DNA of 64,000 bases from CAZBSE01 sp964578625 (lineage in GTDB: Bacteria; Actinomycetota; Humimicrobiia; Humimicrobiales; Humimicrobiaceae), in assembly GCA_964578625.1 (NCBI GenBank), contig CAZODQ010000001.1, positions 212,492 to 276,491 of the forward strand. Direction: 5' to 3'. Positions 43,914-52,264 of the stretch are shown here, piece by piece. Made by a program: the position numbers and the translations under genes. Under the pieces are notes generated by a model. That model was not told the origin of the DNA. It did not search any database and worked only from the letters and a program-made list of their open reading frames with translations. Each line of letters begins with the position of its first letter. Position 1 is the first letter of the stretch.

Positions 43914-43943
43914 ATTATAGCAAAAAATATTTTTTGCTATAAT
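43914..43943. repeat. 30-bp perfect AT-rich palindrome between acpS and nnr
   Basis: The arm ATTATAGCAAAAAAT (43914-43928) is followed at once by its exact reverse complement (43929-43943), with no spacer. On the plus strand it is followed by TTTTAAT, on the minus strand by AAATTG, so it is not a normal terminator for acpS on the minus strand. It could be an operator, a cruciform-forming element or a processing site. Confidence 0.7.
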
Positions 43944-43978
43944 TTTAATAAAAAGAATAGCTGATTAAAAAATGTAAA

Positions 43979-44359
43979 TTATATCATTGCTACTGCATAG
44001 GCTACTGCAAATTTTTCCGTTGCTGAAACTGATATTTTTATTTCTTTGATTTTAAGTTTCTTGCTGAATCTATGAGTTTTACCATATAATTTTATATATG
44101 GAGCTCCTTTATCATTATTTGCCAGTTCGATTTCATTCAGGGAAATATTTCTGCTGACTCCTTCAGCCAGTGATTTTGCAACAGCCTCCTTAGCTGCAAA
44201 GCGTGCAGCAAAACTTGGATATTTACCTTTATTTTTTTTACTGCAGTAATCTACTTCACTTTCAGTATAAACCCTATTCAGGAATCCCAAATTATTTTTG
44301 ATAGCAGATCTGATTCTTTCCACTTCTATTATGTCAGCCCCAACTCCGAATATTTCCAT
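43979..44359 (-). CDS. acpS: holo-[acyl-carrier-protein] synthase
   Basis: The enzyme moves phosphopantetheine from CoA to apo-ACP for fatty acid synthesis. Its 126 residues start MEIFGVGADIIEVERIRSAI, with the magnesium aspartate in GADIIE. The second acidic motif is FAARFAAKEAVAKSL. It ends VSATEKFAVAYAVAM, matching the family's C-terminal strand. It follows glmS by 6 bases, the common actinobacterial glmS-acpS-nnr-alr order. Confidence 0.96.
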   Translation of the reverse strand: MEIFGVGADIIEVERIRSAIKNNLGFLNRVYTESEVDYCSKKNKGKYPSFAARFAAKEAVAKSLAEGVSRNISLNEIELANNDKGAPYIKLYGKTHRFSKKLKIKEIKISVSATEKFAVAYAVAMI

Positions 44360-44365
44360 AAATTT

Positions 44366-46219
44366 TTACTCCACCGTAACGCTTTTTGCCAGATTTCTCG
44401 GCTGGTCGACGTTCCTGCCCAAGTTTTTAGCTATATAATAAGAGTATAGCTGAATTGGTATAATGGTCAGGATAGCATATAATTCTTCCAGAGTCTCGGG
44501 GATCTGAAAGACATAATCAGCATATTTTTTTGTTTTTTTATCTCCCTCGGTAATTACAGAAAATACAGTTGCCTTCCTTGCCTTCACTTCCTGGATATTA
44601 CTAAGGATCTTTTCGTATACAGCATCTGCAGGCATTATTCCCACTACTACTGTTTTTATATCCGTAAGAGCTATAGGCCCATGTTTCATCTCACCGGCAG
44701 CATACCCTTCGGCATGAATATATGAAATCTCCTTAAGCTTTAAAGCTCCTTCCATTGCTGCCGGAAGACCAAAAATTCTGCCTAAAAATAAAAAACACGT
44801 ATACTTGTAAGTTTTATCAGCAATTTTCTTTATTTCACCCGCTCTATCTAATATACTCTGTATCTTATTAGGGATGATTTTTAATTCACTGATTGTTTCA
44901 TGAAACTTATTTTTATTTATATTCCCTCTGATTCCAGCAAAATACAGCCCCATAAGATACATGACTATAATCTGAGCGGTAAAAGTCTTAGTGGCACAAA
45001 CACCTATTTCCGGACCGGCATGAGTATATATGACAGAATTAGATTCTCTGGCTACCGTACTGCCTACGACATTTGTAATGGCTACTATTTTAGCCCCTTT
45101 CAATTTTGCCTCTCTTATTGCTGCCAGTGTATCAATGGTCTCACCGGACTGGGTTATGGCTATAAACAGGCAATTATCCTCTACCAGAGGATCTCTGTAT
45201 CTGTATTCTGAGGACAGATCTACTTCAACCGGAATCTTTGCCCATCTTTCCATAACCTGTTTTCCGATCAAAGCAGCATGGTAAGATGTCCCGCATGCTA
45301 TGATCTGGACCTTCTTCAGATCCTTAATCTGCTTCTCTGACATATCAAGTTCATCAAAATTTAATCTGCTGTCTATTATCCTGCCCCTCATTGTATCTTC
45401 AACACCATAAGGCTGCTCAAATATTTCCTTCAGCATAAAATCCTCATAGCCGTTCTTCTCAGCACTAACAATATCCCAATTGACTATAAAGGGATCTCTT
45501 TTTACTTTTTTACCCTCTCTATCAAAGATTTCTACCTTATCTCCCGTAAGCCTTACAGACTCAAAATCATTTATAACTATGAAATTTTTGGTATGCTCCA
45601 GTACAGCAGGTATATCCGAAGCAAGGAAATTGCCATTCTTTGATACTCCTACAACCAGTGGACTTGTTATTCTGGCTCCGATTATCTCTCTGGGCTGGCC
45701 GGTGGAAATTGCTACAATGGTGCCGGAGCCTTTTATCTTCTTTAAAAGTTTCTGCATTGCCAAAAGTAAATTCCCATTATTATATTTCTCCAACAGATGA
45801 GGTAAAACTTCGGTATCGGTTTCTGAGATGAATTTATGGCCTTCTCTTTTAAGCTCTTCCCTGAGCTCGGCATAATTCTCTATTATACCATTGTGAACTA
45901 CGGCAATACTCCCTCTGCAATCAAGATGCGGATGTGCATTTACCTTATTTGGCTCACCATGTGTAGCCCACCTTGTATGCCCAATACCACAATTCCCATC
46001 TATTTTTAAATTATTTAATTCATTTTCCAGTATCCTTATTTTTCCTGCTTCTTTTACCACATTTATTTCCGGATTTGTCAAACCTGCACTTTTCCCTGTA
46101 CTGTTTGATATTACAGCAATACCTGCAGAATCATAACCTCTGTATTCCAATCGCTTAAGCCCGTTTATTAAAATTTCTTTACATTTCATATTCCCTGTAT
46201 ATGCAATAATCCCACACAT
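44366..46219 (-). CDS. glmS: glutamine--fructose-6-phosphate aminotransferase
   Basis: This enzyme makes glucosamine-6-phosphate, the first step of UDP-GlcNAc synthesis. The nucleophile Cys2 is exposed after Met removal (MCGIIAYTG). The glutaminase domain has GHTRWATHGEP and VVHNGIIENY. Two SIS sugar domains follow (IIACGTSYHAALIGK, ITQSGETIDTLAA), ending KSVTVE. It has 617 residues, normal. Only 46 bases separate it from the upstream gene, so no glmS ribozyme is present. GlmM is not adjacent, although it is in most Actinobacteria. Confidence 0.97.
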   Translation of the reverse strand: MCGIIAYTGNMKCKEILINGLKRLEYRGYDSAGIAVISNSTGKSAGLTNPEINVVKEAGKIRILENELNNLKIDGNCGIGHTRWATHGEPNKVNAHPHLDCRGSIAVVHNGIIENYAELREELKREGHKFISETDTEVLPHLLEKYNNGNLLLAMQKLLKKIKGSGTIVAISTGQPREIIGARITSPLVVGVSKNGNFLASDIPAVLEHTKNFIVINDFESVRLTGDKVEIFDREGKKVKRDPFIVNWDIVSAEKNGYEDFMLKEIFEQPYGVEDTMRGRIIDSRLNFDELDMSEKQIKDLKKVQIIACGTSYHAALIGKQVMERWAKIPVEVDLSSEYRYRDPLVEDNCLFIAITQSGETIDTLAAIREAKLKGAKIVAITNVVGSTVARESNSVIYTHAGPEIGVCATKTFTAQIIVMYLMGLYFAGIRGNINKNKFHETISELKIIPNKIQSILDRAGEIKKIADKTYKYTCFLFLGRIFGLPAAMEGALKLKEISYIHAEGYAAGEMKHGPIALTDIKTVVVGIMPADAVYEKILSNIQEVKARKATVFSVITEGDKKTKKYADYVFQIPETLEELYAILTIIPIQLYSYYIAKNLGRNVDQPRNLAKSVTVE

Positions 46220-46265
46220 TTAAATCTCCCAGAATATTTAACATTAATTATTATATTATTATACC

Positions 46266-47306
46266 TCATCTCTCTATATAACTCTTTTTTACAAAAGGAG
46301 ATGTCATAGATGATAACAGGCCGAAATAATCAATATTAAAAGAAACTACGTCGCCGGTTTTCGGAACCAGGCAGACATCTTTTCTTTTTTTAAATTTATC
46401 TCCTTTTATTCCTAAAATAGTATGGTCACTACTCTGACCTATGATATATAAATCAGGATTGCAGCAATAAATGTTTTTGCTGTTTACATCCTGCAGACCT
46501 AAGGCTAAGATAATTTTATACACATCGTCGTCTTTTCTTTTTACCTCTATTATTTCTGCCTCAAGAATAAATGAATCTATAAAGGCTTCTCTTATTGGCT
46601 TATAATCTATGGTATTATGACCCAGAAGTATAGCCTCCCCCATTCTGACCTGATTGATCCCTCTTGGAACTGACCTTTTTTCAATTAGATTCCAGACACT
46701 TGAATTTCCACCGGATATAACAGGTATTTCCTTATTTGTAGCTTTAGCAATCTTTTCTTTTAGATCTATAAGTATTTTTAAACTTTCCGGAGTAGGACCC
46801 TTCTTTGTATAACATCTTGCATTAGTGCCAAGTCCGTATAATTCGATTGATTTGAAGTTATTTATAACCACTCTGCAGAAATCTACCACCTCTTCTGAAA
46901 GCAAGCCCTCTCTTTTATCATCTGTCTCAACCATAACTATTATACGGTGCTTTATCTTTTTTCCTCGACAGGCCCTGTCAATCTGCTCCACAACACTTAA
47001 CTGTGTGTTCAAACTAATATTACATATCTCAATCAGCTGTTTGACTTCACTCGGCATGGGACTTCGAAGCATTATAAGCTGCTGCTTATCTCCAAAAAAG
47101 TCTCTTAATTTTTTAAGATTCTCAAGCCGGCTGTCCCCGAATATACTAATTCCTGACTGTTTTATTGCCCCTGCTATTTTAATATCTCCCAATATACACT
47201 TTGTAACACCAACCAGCGATATACCCATTTCAGTACATTTCAGGTTAATAATTTTACTATTATGGGAGATTTTCTCCAGATCTATTTTTAAACAAGGATA
47301 ATTCAT
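46266..47306 (-). CDS. alanine/ornithine racemase-family PLP enzyme (Orr/YhfX-like)
   Basis: This 346-residue fold-type III PLP protein is related to ornithine racemase. The PLP lysine is Lys36 in GVTKCILG. FGDSRLENLKKL, LIMLRSPMPSEV, NTQLSVVEQI and ISGGNSSVWNLIE, then VRMGEAILLGHN, follow the family order. Family members racemise amino acids such as ornithine or alanine. The actual substrate is unclear here. The location between rpsI and glmS (where glmM often lies) and the separate alr gene suggest a distinct D-amino acid for the cell wall or a catabolic role. Confidence 0.85.
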   Translation of the reverse strand: MNYPCLKIDLEKISHNSKIINLKCTEMGISLVGVTKCILGDIKIAGAIKQSGISIFGDSRLENLKKLRDFFGDKQQLIMLRSPMPSEVKQLIEICNISLNTQLSVVEQIDRACRGKKIKHRIIVMVETDDKREGLLSEEVVDFCRVVINNFKSIELYGLGTNARCYTKKGPTPESLKILIDLKEKIAKATNKEIPVISGGNSSVWNLIEKRSVPRGINQVRMGEAILLGHNTIDYKPIREAFIDSFILEAEIIEVKRKDDDVYKIILALGLQDVNSKNIYCCNPDLYIIGQSSDHTILGIKGDKFKKRKDVCLVPKTGDVVSFNIDYFGLLSSMTSPFVKKSYIER

Positions 47307-47319
47307 TAAGACAAGACAA

Positions 47320-47715
47320 TTATCTCTTTGAAAACTGGGGTCTTTTTCTGGCTTTTATTAGCCCATATTTTTTTCTTTCCTTAACTCTGGAGTCGCGGGT
47401 TAAAAAACCTTCCTTTTTTAATATAGGCCTGTATTCTTTATTGATTTCAATCAATGCTTTTGAAATACCGTGGCGCAGCGCTCCTGCCTGTCCCGATATT
47501 CCTCCCCCGTATAAATCTGCAGTAATATCATACGCATTCTCAGTGTTAGTAAGTCTTAGAGGTTCCATTATAACAGTTACAAGGGACTCTCTTTTAAAAT
47601 ATTCTTTAAAGTCTATTGAATTAACCAGAATCTTTCCTTCTCCGGGAAATAATCTTACCCTTGCAATTGACTGTTTTCTCTTTCCTGTTGCACTATAAAC
47701 TACCTGCTTAGTCAA
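47320..47715 (-). CDS. rpsI: ribosomal protein S9
   Basis: This 131-residue protein starts TKQVVYSATGKRKQSIARVRL and has the family DLYGGGISGQAGALRHGISKAL segment (GGGISGQAGA core). It ends with the conserved RKRPQFSKR tail that reaches the P-site tRNA. The start is TTG 47715, with AAAGGAG seven bases upstream and no ATG nearby. It follows rplM by 14 bases, the usual L13-S9 pair. Confidence 0.97.
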   Translation of the reverse strand: MTKQVVYSATGKRKQSIARVRLFPGEGKILVNSIDFKEYFKRESLVTVIMEPLRLTNTENAYDITADLYGGGISGQAGALRHGISKALIEINKEYRPILKKEGFLTRDSRVKERKKYGLIKARKRPQFSKR

Positions 47716-47729
47716 ATTGATTCTCCTTT

Positions 47730-48173
47730 TTATAAATCGATTTTTTCAGGTTTTTGTGATCTATGGGGACTCTTATTACCCCTGTATATTTTTAATTTCT
47801 TAAGTATTTTTCTGCCTAAAGTATTGTGCGGGAGCATACCCCGTACTGCATTTCTAATAACAATTTCAGGCGATTTTTTCATCATTTCTTCCAAGCTGGT
47901 AACTTTTAAATTTCCAATATAACCGGAATGCCTGTAATAATTCTTATCTGCAAGCTTGTTTCCGGTAACTTTTACTTTTTCTGCATTTATAACCACTACA
48001 AAATCACCACAATCCAAATGCGGCGTAAAAATTGGTTTATTTTTACCTCTTAGAATTTTAGCTATTTCAGTACATAAGCGGCCAAGGTTTTTACCTTCAG
48101 CATCAATTAAAAACCACTTTCTTTTAATTTCTTCCTTTTTTAAATTAAATGTTTTAAGACCGACTCTTACCAT
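47730..48173 (-). CDS. rplM: ribosomal protein L13
   Basis: This is a 147-residue large-subunit protein. WFLIDAEGKNLGRL, the RGKNKPIFTPHLDCGDFVVVINAEKV segment (GDFVVVINAEK core), YYRHSGYIG and the GMLPHNTLGRKILKKLKIY loop identify it. ATG 48173 is chosen over TTG 48185 because TTGGAGG lies just ahead of it. It is preceded by truA (18 bases) and followed by rpsI. Confidence 0.97.
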   Translation of the reverse strand: MVRVGLKTFNLKKEEIKRKWFLIDAEGKNLGRLCTEIAKILRGKNKPIFTPHLDCGDFVVVINAEKVKVTGNKLADKNYYRHSGYIGNLKVTSLEEMMKKSPEIVIRNAVRGMLPHNTLGRKILKKLKIYRGNKSPHRSQKPEKIDL

Positions 48174-48191
48174 GAATCCCTCCAATTACCT

Positions 48192-48944
48192 TTAGTAATC
48201 CACTCCTGTAAGAAAAAGACCCTTCGCCGGTACTATTTTACCAGCTAATTTTCGGTCTCTTACTATAAGAGCTTCACTTATACTCTTAAGGTTCCTCTTT
48301 CCGCTTCCCACTTCAATTATAGTTCCTACTATAATTCTAACCATATTATATAAAAAAGAATTTGCTGCTATTTTAAAAATAATTATGTCTTCCTTGTTTT
48401 TTTCTACTGTAAATCTAAATATCTTCCTGACAGTGTTGCCCCTCAGACAGCTGGGACTGCAAAAAGAACCAAAATCCTTTATTCCTATAAACATCCTTGC
48501 GGCTCTTCTCATAAGCCTGATATCCAGTTTTTTTGCTATAAGGATACTGTACTTCTTTAAAAAAACACTCTGGTATCTTTTATTTACCATAAAATAACTA
48601 TACTCTCTCAGAGCAGCACTTCTTCTGGCATCAAAAAAAGGGCTGACCTTTTCAATTTTTTTTACTACTATATCATCCGGAAGCAAGCTGTTGACAGACC
48701 ATAAGAATCTGTAAATATCTAAATTTCTGCCTGCTTTAAAATTTACTACCTGATATTTTGCATGAACCCCGGCATCAGTTCTTCCGGCGTATTTAAAATC
48801 CACATTTTTATTTAGGACCTTTGAAAGGACTTCTGCCAGCTTGCCCTGAATAGTATTGACCCCACCTTTCTGTATTTGGAATCCATTATAATTAGTCCCA
48901 TCATACTCCAGCACAACCATATAGTTATCCATAGTCTTGTGCAC
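48192..48944 (-). CDS. truA: tRNA pseudouridine synthase A
   Basis: The enzyme makes pseudouridine at positions 38-40 of the tRNA anticodon arm. The catalytic aspartate is in YAGRTDAGVHA. LEYDGTNYNGFQ opens the fold, and FDARRSAALREYSYF and FLYNMVRIIVGTIIEVG complete it. It has 250 residues from GTG 48944; ATG 48932 or 48920 are possible starts, and none has a strong ribosome site. The rplQ-truA-rplM-rpsI order is common in Gram-positive bacteria. Confidence 0.95.
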   Translation of the reverse strand: MHKTMDNYMVVLEYDGTNYNGFQIQKGGVNTIQGKLAEVLSKVLNKNVDFKYAGRTDAGVHAKYQVVNFKAGRNLDIYRFLWSVNSLLPDDIVVKKIEKVSPFFDARRSAALREYSYFMVNKRYQSVFLKKYSILIAKKLDIRLMRRAARMFIGIKDFGSFCSPSCLRGNTVRKIFRFTVEKNKEDIIIFKIAANSFLYNMVRIIVGTIIEVGSGKRNLKSISEALIVRDRKLAGKIVPAKGLFLTGVDY

Positions 48945-48983
48945 GATAATTTATAATTTTCAAACTAACATTATCCTCTGTAT

Positions 48984-49340
48984 TTATTTTGTTAGCAGTT
49001 CCATTATTACTAATTGAGCTCCATCACCACACCTGTTCTTATACTTCACTATCCTGGTAAATCCGCTCGATCTATCATACATTCCCGGAGCTATTTCATT
49101 AAACAATTTCCGCACTGCCTCAGTGTTACTTAACAGTCTAATACAGTTTCTCCTGGCCGCCAGGTTATCCTTTTTAGCTATGTTTATTAATTTATCTACA
49201 AAACTCCTGAGATACTTTGCCTTTGTTATTGTAGTGGTAATTCTTCCACTTTGAAACAACGAAATAGCTAAATTTTTCATAATCGATTTTTGGTTACTAC
49301 TGCTGCCTCCCAATCTTCTGCCTCTTTTAGGTATCACCAT
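48984..49340 (-). CDS. rplQ: ribosomal protein L17
   Basis: This 118-residue protein lines the exit-tunnel side of the large subunit. The sequence GRRLGGSSSNQKSIMKNLA, then GRITTTITKAKYLRSFVDKLI, and the C-terminal GFTRIVKYKNRCGDGAQLVIMEL (RCGDGA core) are family standard. The ATG start has GGAG upstream. It directly follows rpoA in the alpha operon, 3 bases after its stop. Confidence 0.97.
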   Translation of the reverse strand: MVIPKRGRRLGGSSSNQKSIMKNLAISLFQSGRITTTITKAKYLRSFVDKLINIAKKDNLAARRNCIRLLSNTEAVRKLFNEIAPGMYDRSSGFTRIVKYKNRCGDGAQLVIMELLTK

Positions 49341-49343
49341 ATT

Positions 49344-50294
49344 TTAGTTCTCCTGTTTGCTGTTTTGCTTAAAGGATAATCCCAGTTCCCTTACTTTGTC
49401 TTTTACTTCCTGAATAGATTTCTGGCCAAAATTTCTAATATCAAGAAGTTCGTCTTCAGTATATTCCAATAACTTCTCTACGGAATCAATCCCTTCCCTC
49501 TTAAGACAATTATATGCTCTTACCGAAAGTTCTAATTCCTCTATAGAAGGATACTCCTGTTTTTTATCTTCTTCCTCAATTTCTTCAAATATAGGTTCAT
49601 CTTTATCCTCTTTATCAGACAAATCTATCAAAAGTGCCATATAATCATTTACTATTTTAGAGCCCTGGCTTAAGGCATCTTCTGGTTTAACACTGCCGTT
49701 AGTTCTTATATCTATAGAAAGCCTGTCAAAATTTGTCATCTGGCCAACTCTTGTATTCTCTACTTTAAATTGAACCAGCTTCACAGGTGAAAATATGGTA
49801 TCCAGCGGTATTACCCCCAGAGGCTCGCCTTCTACCACATTCTCTTCCGCTGTTTTATGACCTTTATCTTTTTCAATTCTTATCTCTGCCTTCAATTTGC
49901 CTTTTTTAGTTAAGGTACAAATATACGAATCCGGATTTACTATTTCAACATCGGAGGAAAGTTTTATATCCGAGGCTTTTACGGTTGCTGGCCCTTTCTT
50001 TTCAAGTTTCAGCAACACTGGTTCATCGCCCTCCATTTTAAAAACAACTCCTTTTAGATTTGCAATGAACTCTATCATATCTTCTTTCATTCCTTTTAAA
50101 GTTGAAAACTCGTGCATGGTATCTTCAACCCTTATCCTTGTAATGCCCACACCTTCTATAGATGAAAGCAAAACTCTCCTAATGGAATTTCCTAAAGTAT
50201 GGCCAAAACCCCTTTCTAATGGTTCAATTATAAATTCGCCGGAAAAATCATCTTTATGCTTGACACTTACATTAGGTTTATGCATCTTTAGCAA
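49344..50294 (-). CDS. rpoA: RNA polymerase alpha subunit
   Basis: This 316-residue protein has the N-terminal dimerisation domain (FIIEPLERGFGHTLGNSIRRVLLSS, core GHTLGNSIRR). A long acidic linker (EDKDEPIFEEIEEEDKKQE) leads to the C-terminal domain (ELSVRAYNCLKREGI, DIRNFGQKSIQEVKDK) that contacts UP elements and activators. TTG 50294 fits the AGGAGG ten bases upstream better than the ATG three codons on (50285). It belongs to the alpha operon with rpsM, rpsK, rpsD and rplQ. Confidence 0.97.
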   Translation of the reverse strand: MLKMHKPNVSVKHKDDFSGEFIIEPLERGFGHTLGNSIRRVLLSSIEGVGITRIRVEDTMHEFSTLKGMKEDMIEFIANLKGVVFKMEGDEPVLLKLEKKGPATVKASDIKLSSDVEIVNPDSYICTLTKKGKLKAEIRIEKDKGHKTAEENVVEGEPLGVIPLDTIFSPVKLVQFKVENTRVGQMTNFDRLSIDIRTNGSVKPEDALSQGSKIVNDYMALLIDLSDKEDKDEPIFEEIEEEDKKQEYPSIEELELSVRAYNCLKREGIDSVEKLLEYTEDELLDIRNFGQKSIQEVKDKVRELGLSFKQNSKQEN

Positions 50295-50330
50295 TTTATA
50301 TCTACCTCCTATAAAGAAAAGATACTCAAA

Positions 50331-50957
50331 TTACTTAGAATAAAGCTCTACTATTATCTGCTCATTAATAGAAACTTTTATCTCATCCCGTTCGGGATAT
50401 CTTAATAATTTACCTTTTAAATTCTCTAAATTAACTTCTAACCACTCGGGCATGGTCAAACTGCTTCCACTCTCTTTTGCTTCCAATATAGGGACTATTT
50501 CCTTACTGGATGGAGAAACACTTACTTCCTGCCCCTCTTTTAACTGATACGAAGGTTTATCGACTTTCCTGCCGTTTACCTGAATATGGCCGTGGTTTAT
50601 AAACTGTCTGGCCTGAGCCCTGGATGTTGCAAAACCCATCAGGTAAATAATACTATCAAGTCTGGTCTCCAGCATCTGTAGCAATACCTCTCCGGTAACT
50701 CCTTTTTTCCTCACTGCTTTCTTGTAATAGTTCCTGAACTGCTGCTCTAGTATTCCATAATATCTCTTGGCTTTTTGTTTTTCTCTCAATTGAGTATAAT
50801 ATTCAGTTTCCATCAGTCTTCTCTTTGATCTCTGTCCGGGAACGTAAGGTTTTTTCTCCATTACACATTTATCAGAAACACATCTCTGACCTTTTAAAAA
50901 TAACTTTTCTCCTTCTCTCCTGCATAGTTTACAGGAAGATCCTTTAGCCTCGACCAT
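50331..50957 (-). CDS. rpsD: ribosomal protein S4, zinc-binding form
   Basis: This 208-residue primary binder of 16S rRNA keeps the zinc knuckle Cys9, Cys12, Cys26, Cys31 (CKLC...CVSDKC). The S4 RNA-binding domain is near residues 94-155 (RLDSIIYLMGFATSRAQARQFINHGHI, core ATSRAQARQ). In many bacteria S4 is also the translational repressor of the alpha operon. The start is ATG 50957 with GGAG upstream. It lies between rpsK and rpoA. Confidence 0.97.
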   Translation of the reverse strand: MVEAKGSSCKLCRREGEKLFLKGQRCVSDKCVMEKKPYVPGQRSKRRLMETEYYTQLREKQKAKRYYGILEQQFRNYYKKAVRKKGVTGEVLLQMLETRLDSIIYLMGFATSRAQARQFINHGHIQVNGRKVDKPSYQLKEGQEVSVSPSSKEIVPILEAKESGSSLTMPEWLEVNLENLKGKLLRYPERDEIKVSINEQIIVELYSK

Positions 50958-50984
50958 TTATCATTGCTCCTTATTTAAAACTCT

Positions 50985-51383
50985 TTAAACCCTTCGCCTT
51001 TTAGCCTGTCTACAGCCGTTATGGGGAACCGGTGTTACATCAATTATATTACCAATTTCAAGTCCGGCTGCCTGCAGAGACCTTACAGCAGTCTCTCTTC
51101 CGGAACCCACGCCTTTTACTCTTACATCTACCTTAGCAACCCCATGCTCCAGCGCATTTCTCGCAACAGCAGTCGCTGTTATTTGAGCAGCAAACGGAGT
51201 ACTTTTTCTAGAACCTTTAAATCCCTGCCCTCCTGCACTGCCCCAAGCAATAGTATCGCCATTCAAGTCAGTTATATTTACAATCGTATTGTTGAAAGTA
51301 GACTGAATATGTGCAATACCATATGGTATATTTTTCCTTTCCTTACTCTTTACTCTTTTTTTTACAGTAGTTTTCTTAACCAA
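50985..51383 (-). CDS. rpsK: ribosomal protein S11
   Basis: This 132-residue platform protein is identified by GIAHIQSTFNNTIVNITD (core STFNNTIV), WGSAGGQGFKGSRKSTPFAAQ, VKGVGSGRETAVRSLQAAGL, and the tail PVPHNGCRQAKRRRV. The start is TTG 51383 with AGGAGG five bases upstream. It belongs to the alpha operon. Confidence 0.97.
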   Translation of the reverse strand: MVKKTTVKKRVKSKERKNIPYGIAHIQSTFNNTIVNITDLNGDTIAWGSAGGQGFKGSRKSTPFAAQITATAVARNALEHGVAKVDVRVKGVGSGRETAVRSLQAAGLEIGNIIDVTPVPHNGCRQAKRRRV

Positions 51384-51404
51384 ATTAACCTCCTGAAAAT
51401 TTTA

Positions 51405-51779
51405 TTAGGGTTGGCTCTTCCTTACACCAACACCCCTTTTTCTGCCTTTTCTGGTCCTCGCATTTGTATGAGTTCTCTGACCTCTAACAGGCAGACCTCT
51501 CTTATGCCTGATACCCTTGTAAGAATTTATCTCAATCAGCCTTTTTATATTCTGGTTTACTTCTCTTCTAAGATCTCCTTCAATAGTATAATTATTTTCT
51601 AAATATTCTCTTATCTTCACAAGTTCATCTTCGCTAAGGTCCTTGGTCTTTATAGTCTTTTTTATATTCAGTTCATCCAGTACTGATTCTGCTGTAGACC
51701 TCCCGATACCAAAAATATAAGTAAGAGATATACATATATGTTTATCATTCGGAATATCAACACCCGAAATTCTTACCAA
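51405..51779 (-). CDS. rpsM: ribosomal protein S13
   Basis: This 124-residue head protein has MVRISGVDIPNDKHICISLTYIFGIG near its start (core ALTYIYGIG, here SLTYIFGIG), GIRHKRGLPVRGQRTHTNARTRKG and a basic RGVGVRKSQ tail. The start is TTG 51779, with GGAGG seven bases upstream. It follows rpmJ, with 12 bases between. Confidence 0.97.
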   Translation of the reverse strand: MVRISGVDIPNDKHICISLTYIFGIGRSTAESVLDELNIKKTIKTKDLSEDELVKIREYLENNYTIEGDLRREVNQNIKRLIEINSYKGIRHKRGLPVRGQRTHTNARTRKGRKRGVGVRKSQP

Positions 51780-51791
51780 TTGAAAACCTCC

Positions 51792-51905
51792 TTAACCCTG
51801 TCTCTGCTTATGACGGGGATTCTTGCAAATAATAATAACTTTCCCTTCTCTTTTTATGACCCTACAGCTTTTGCATATTCTCTTAACCGATGGCTTAACT
51901 TTCAT
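51792..51905 (-). CDS. rpmJ: ribosomal protein L36
   Basis: This 37-codon gene sits on the minus strand from ATG 51905. It encodes MKVKPSVKRICKSC, continuing RVIKREGKVIIICKNPRHKQRQG (two parts). Two cysteine pairs and the histidine (CKSC...CKNPRH) form the zinc site of the zinc-type L36. GGAAAG precedes the ATG. It lies in its usual place between infA and rpsM. Confidence 0.97.
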   Translation of the reverse strand: MKVKPSVKRICKSCRVIKREGKVIIICKNPRHKQRQG

Positions 51906-51934
51906 TATCTTTCCTTCTTTCCATTAAAATACAA

Positions 51935-52156
51935 TTACTTTTTCCTAAAAGTAATCCTCCCCCTGCTTAAGTCATAAGGCGATATCTCAACTTTGACTTT
52001 ATCGCCAGGTAAGATCTTAATATAATGCATACGCATTTTCCCTGAGATATGAGCCAATATCTTATGACCATTATCAAGCTCCACCCTAAACATTGCATTA
52101 GGCAGCGCCTCTAAAATAGTTCCTTCAGCTTCTATTATTCCTTCTTTTTTTGAAAT
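51935..52156 (-). CDS. infA: translation initiation factor IF-1 with ATT start codon
   Basis: A 73-residue OB-fold protein is encoded. After the start it reads SKKEGIIEAEGTILEALPNA, then FRVELDNGHKILAHISGKMR, HYIKILPGDKVKVEISPYDL and RGRITFRKK, an excellent IF-1. There is no ATG, GTG or TTG in frame between the upstream stop and this sequence. ATT at 52156-52154 lies seven bases after GGAG (52164-52167), where a start codon belongs. ATT starts are known for infC of E. coli, where they allow IF-3 autocontrol. IF-1 control by a similar logic is only a conjecture. It lies between map and rpmJ. Confidence 0.9.
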   Translation of the reverse strand: MSKKEGIIEAEGTILEALPNAMFRVELDNGHKILAHISGKMRMHYIKILPGDKVKVEISPYDLSRGRITFRKK

Positions 52157-52264
52157 ATTTAAACTCCGGTTGCTAATATTGCCAATATTTTTAAATTAAA
52201 AATAATGCAAATACGTAGGTTATCAAAAAAATTCTAGTATGTCTATAATATTTTACTACAATTG
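52157..52264. promoter_or_regulatory. infA leader with short hairpin
   Basis: This 108-base AT-rich gap between map and infA is the widest in the ribosomal block (except that upstream of nnr, outside it). AATATT-GGC-AATATT (52175-52189) can form a 6-bp hairpin just upstream of the infA ribosome site. A weak internal promoter for the alpha operon could lie here; I do not see convincing boxes. Confidence 0.35.

Noticed and set aside
46220..46265. glmS ribozyme
   Set aside because: Only 46 bases lie between glmS and the upstream gene, too few for the ribozyme core.
51021..51602. 193-codon plus-strand frame opposite rpsK and rpsM
   Set aside because: Antisense shadow across two ribosomal protein genes; composition is typical of reversed coding sequence.
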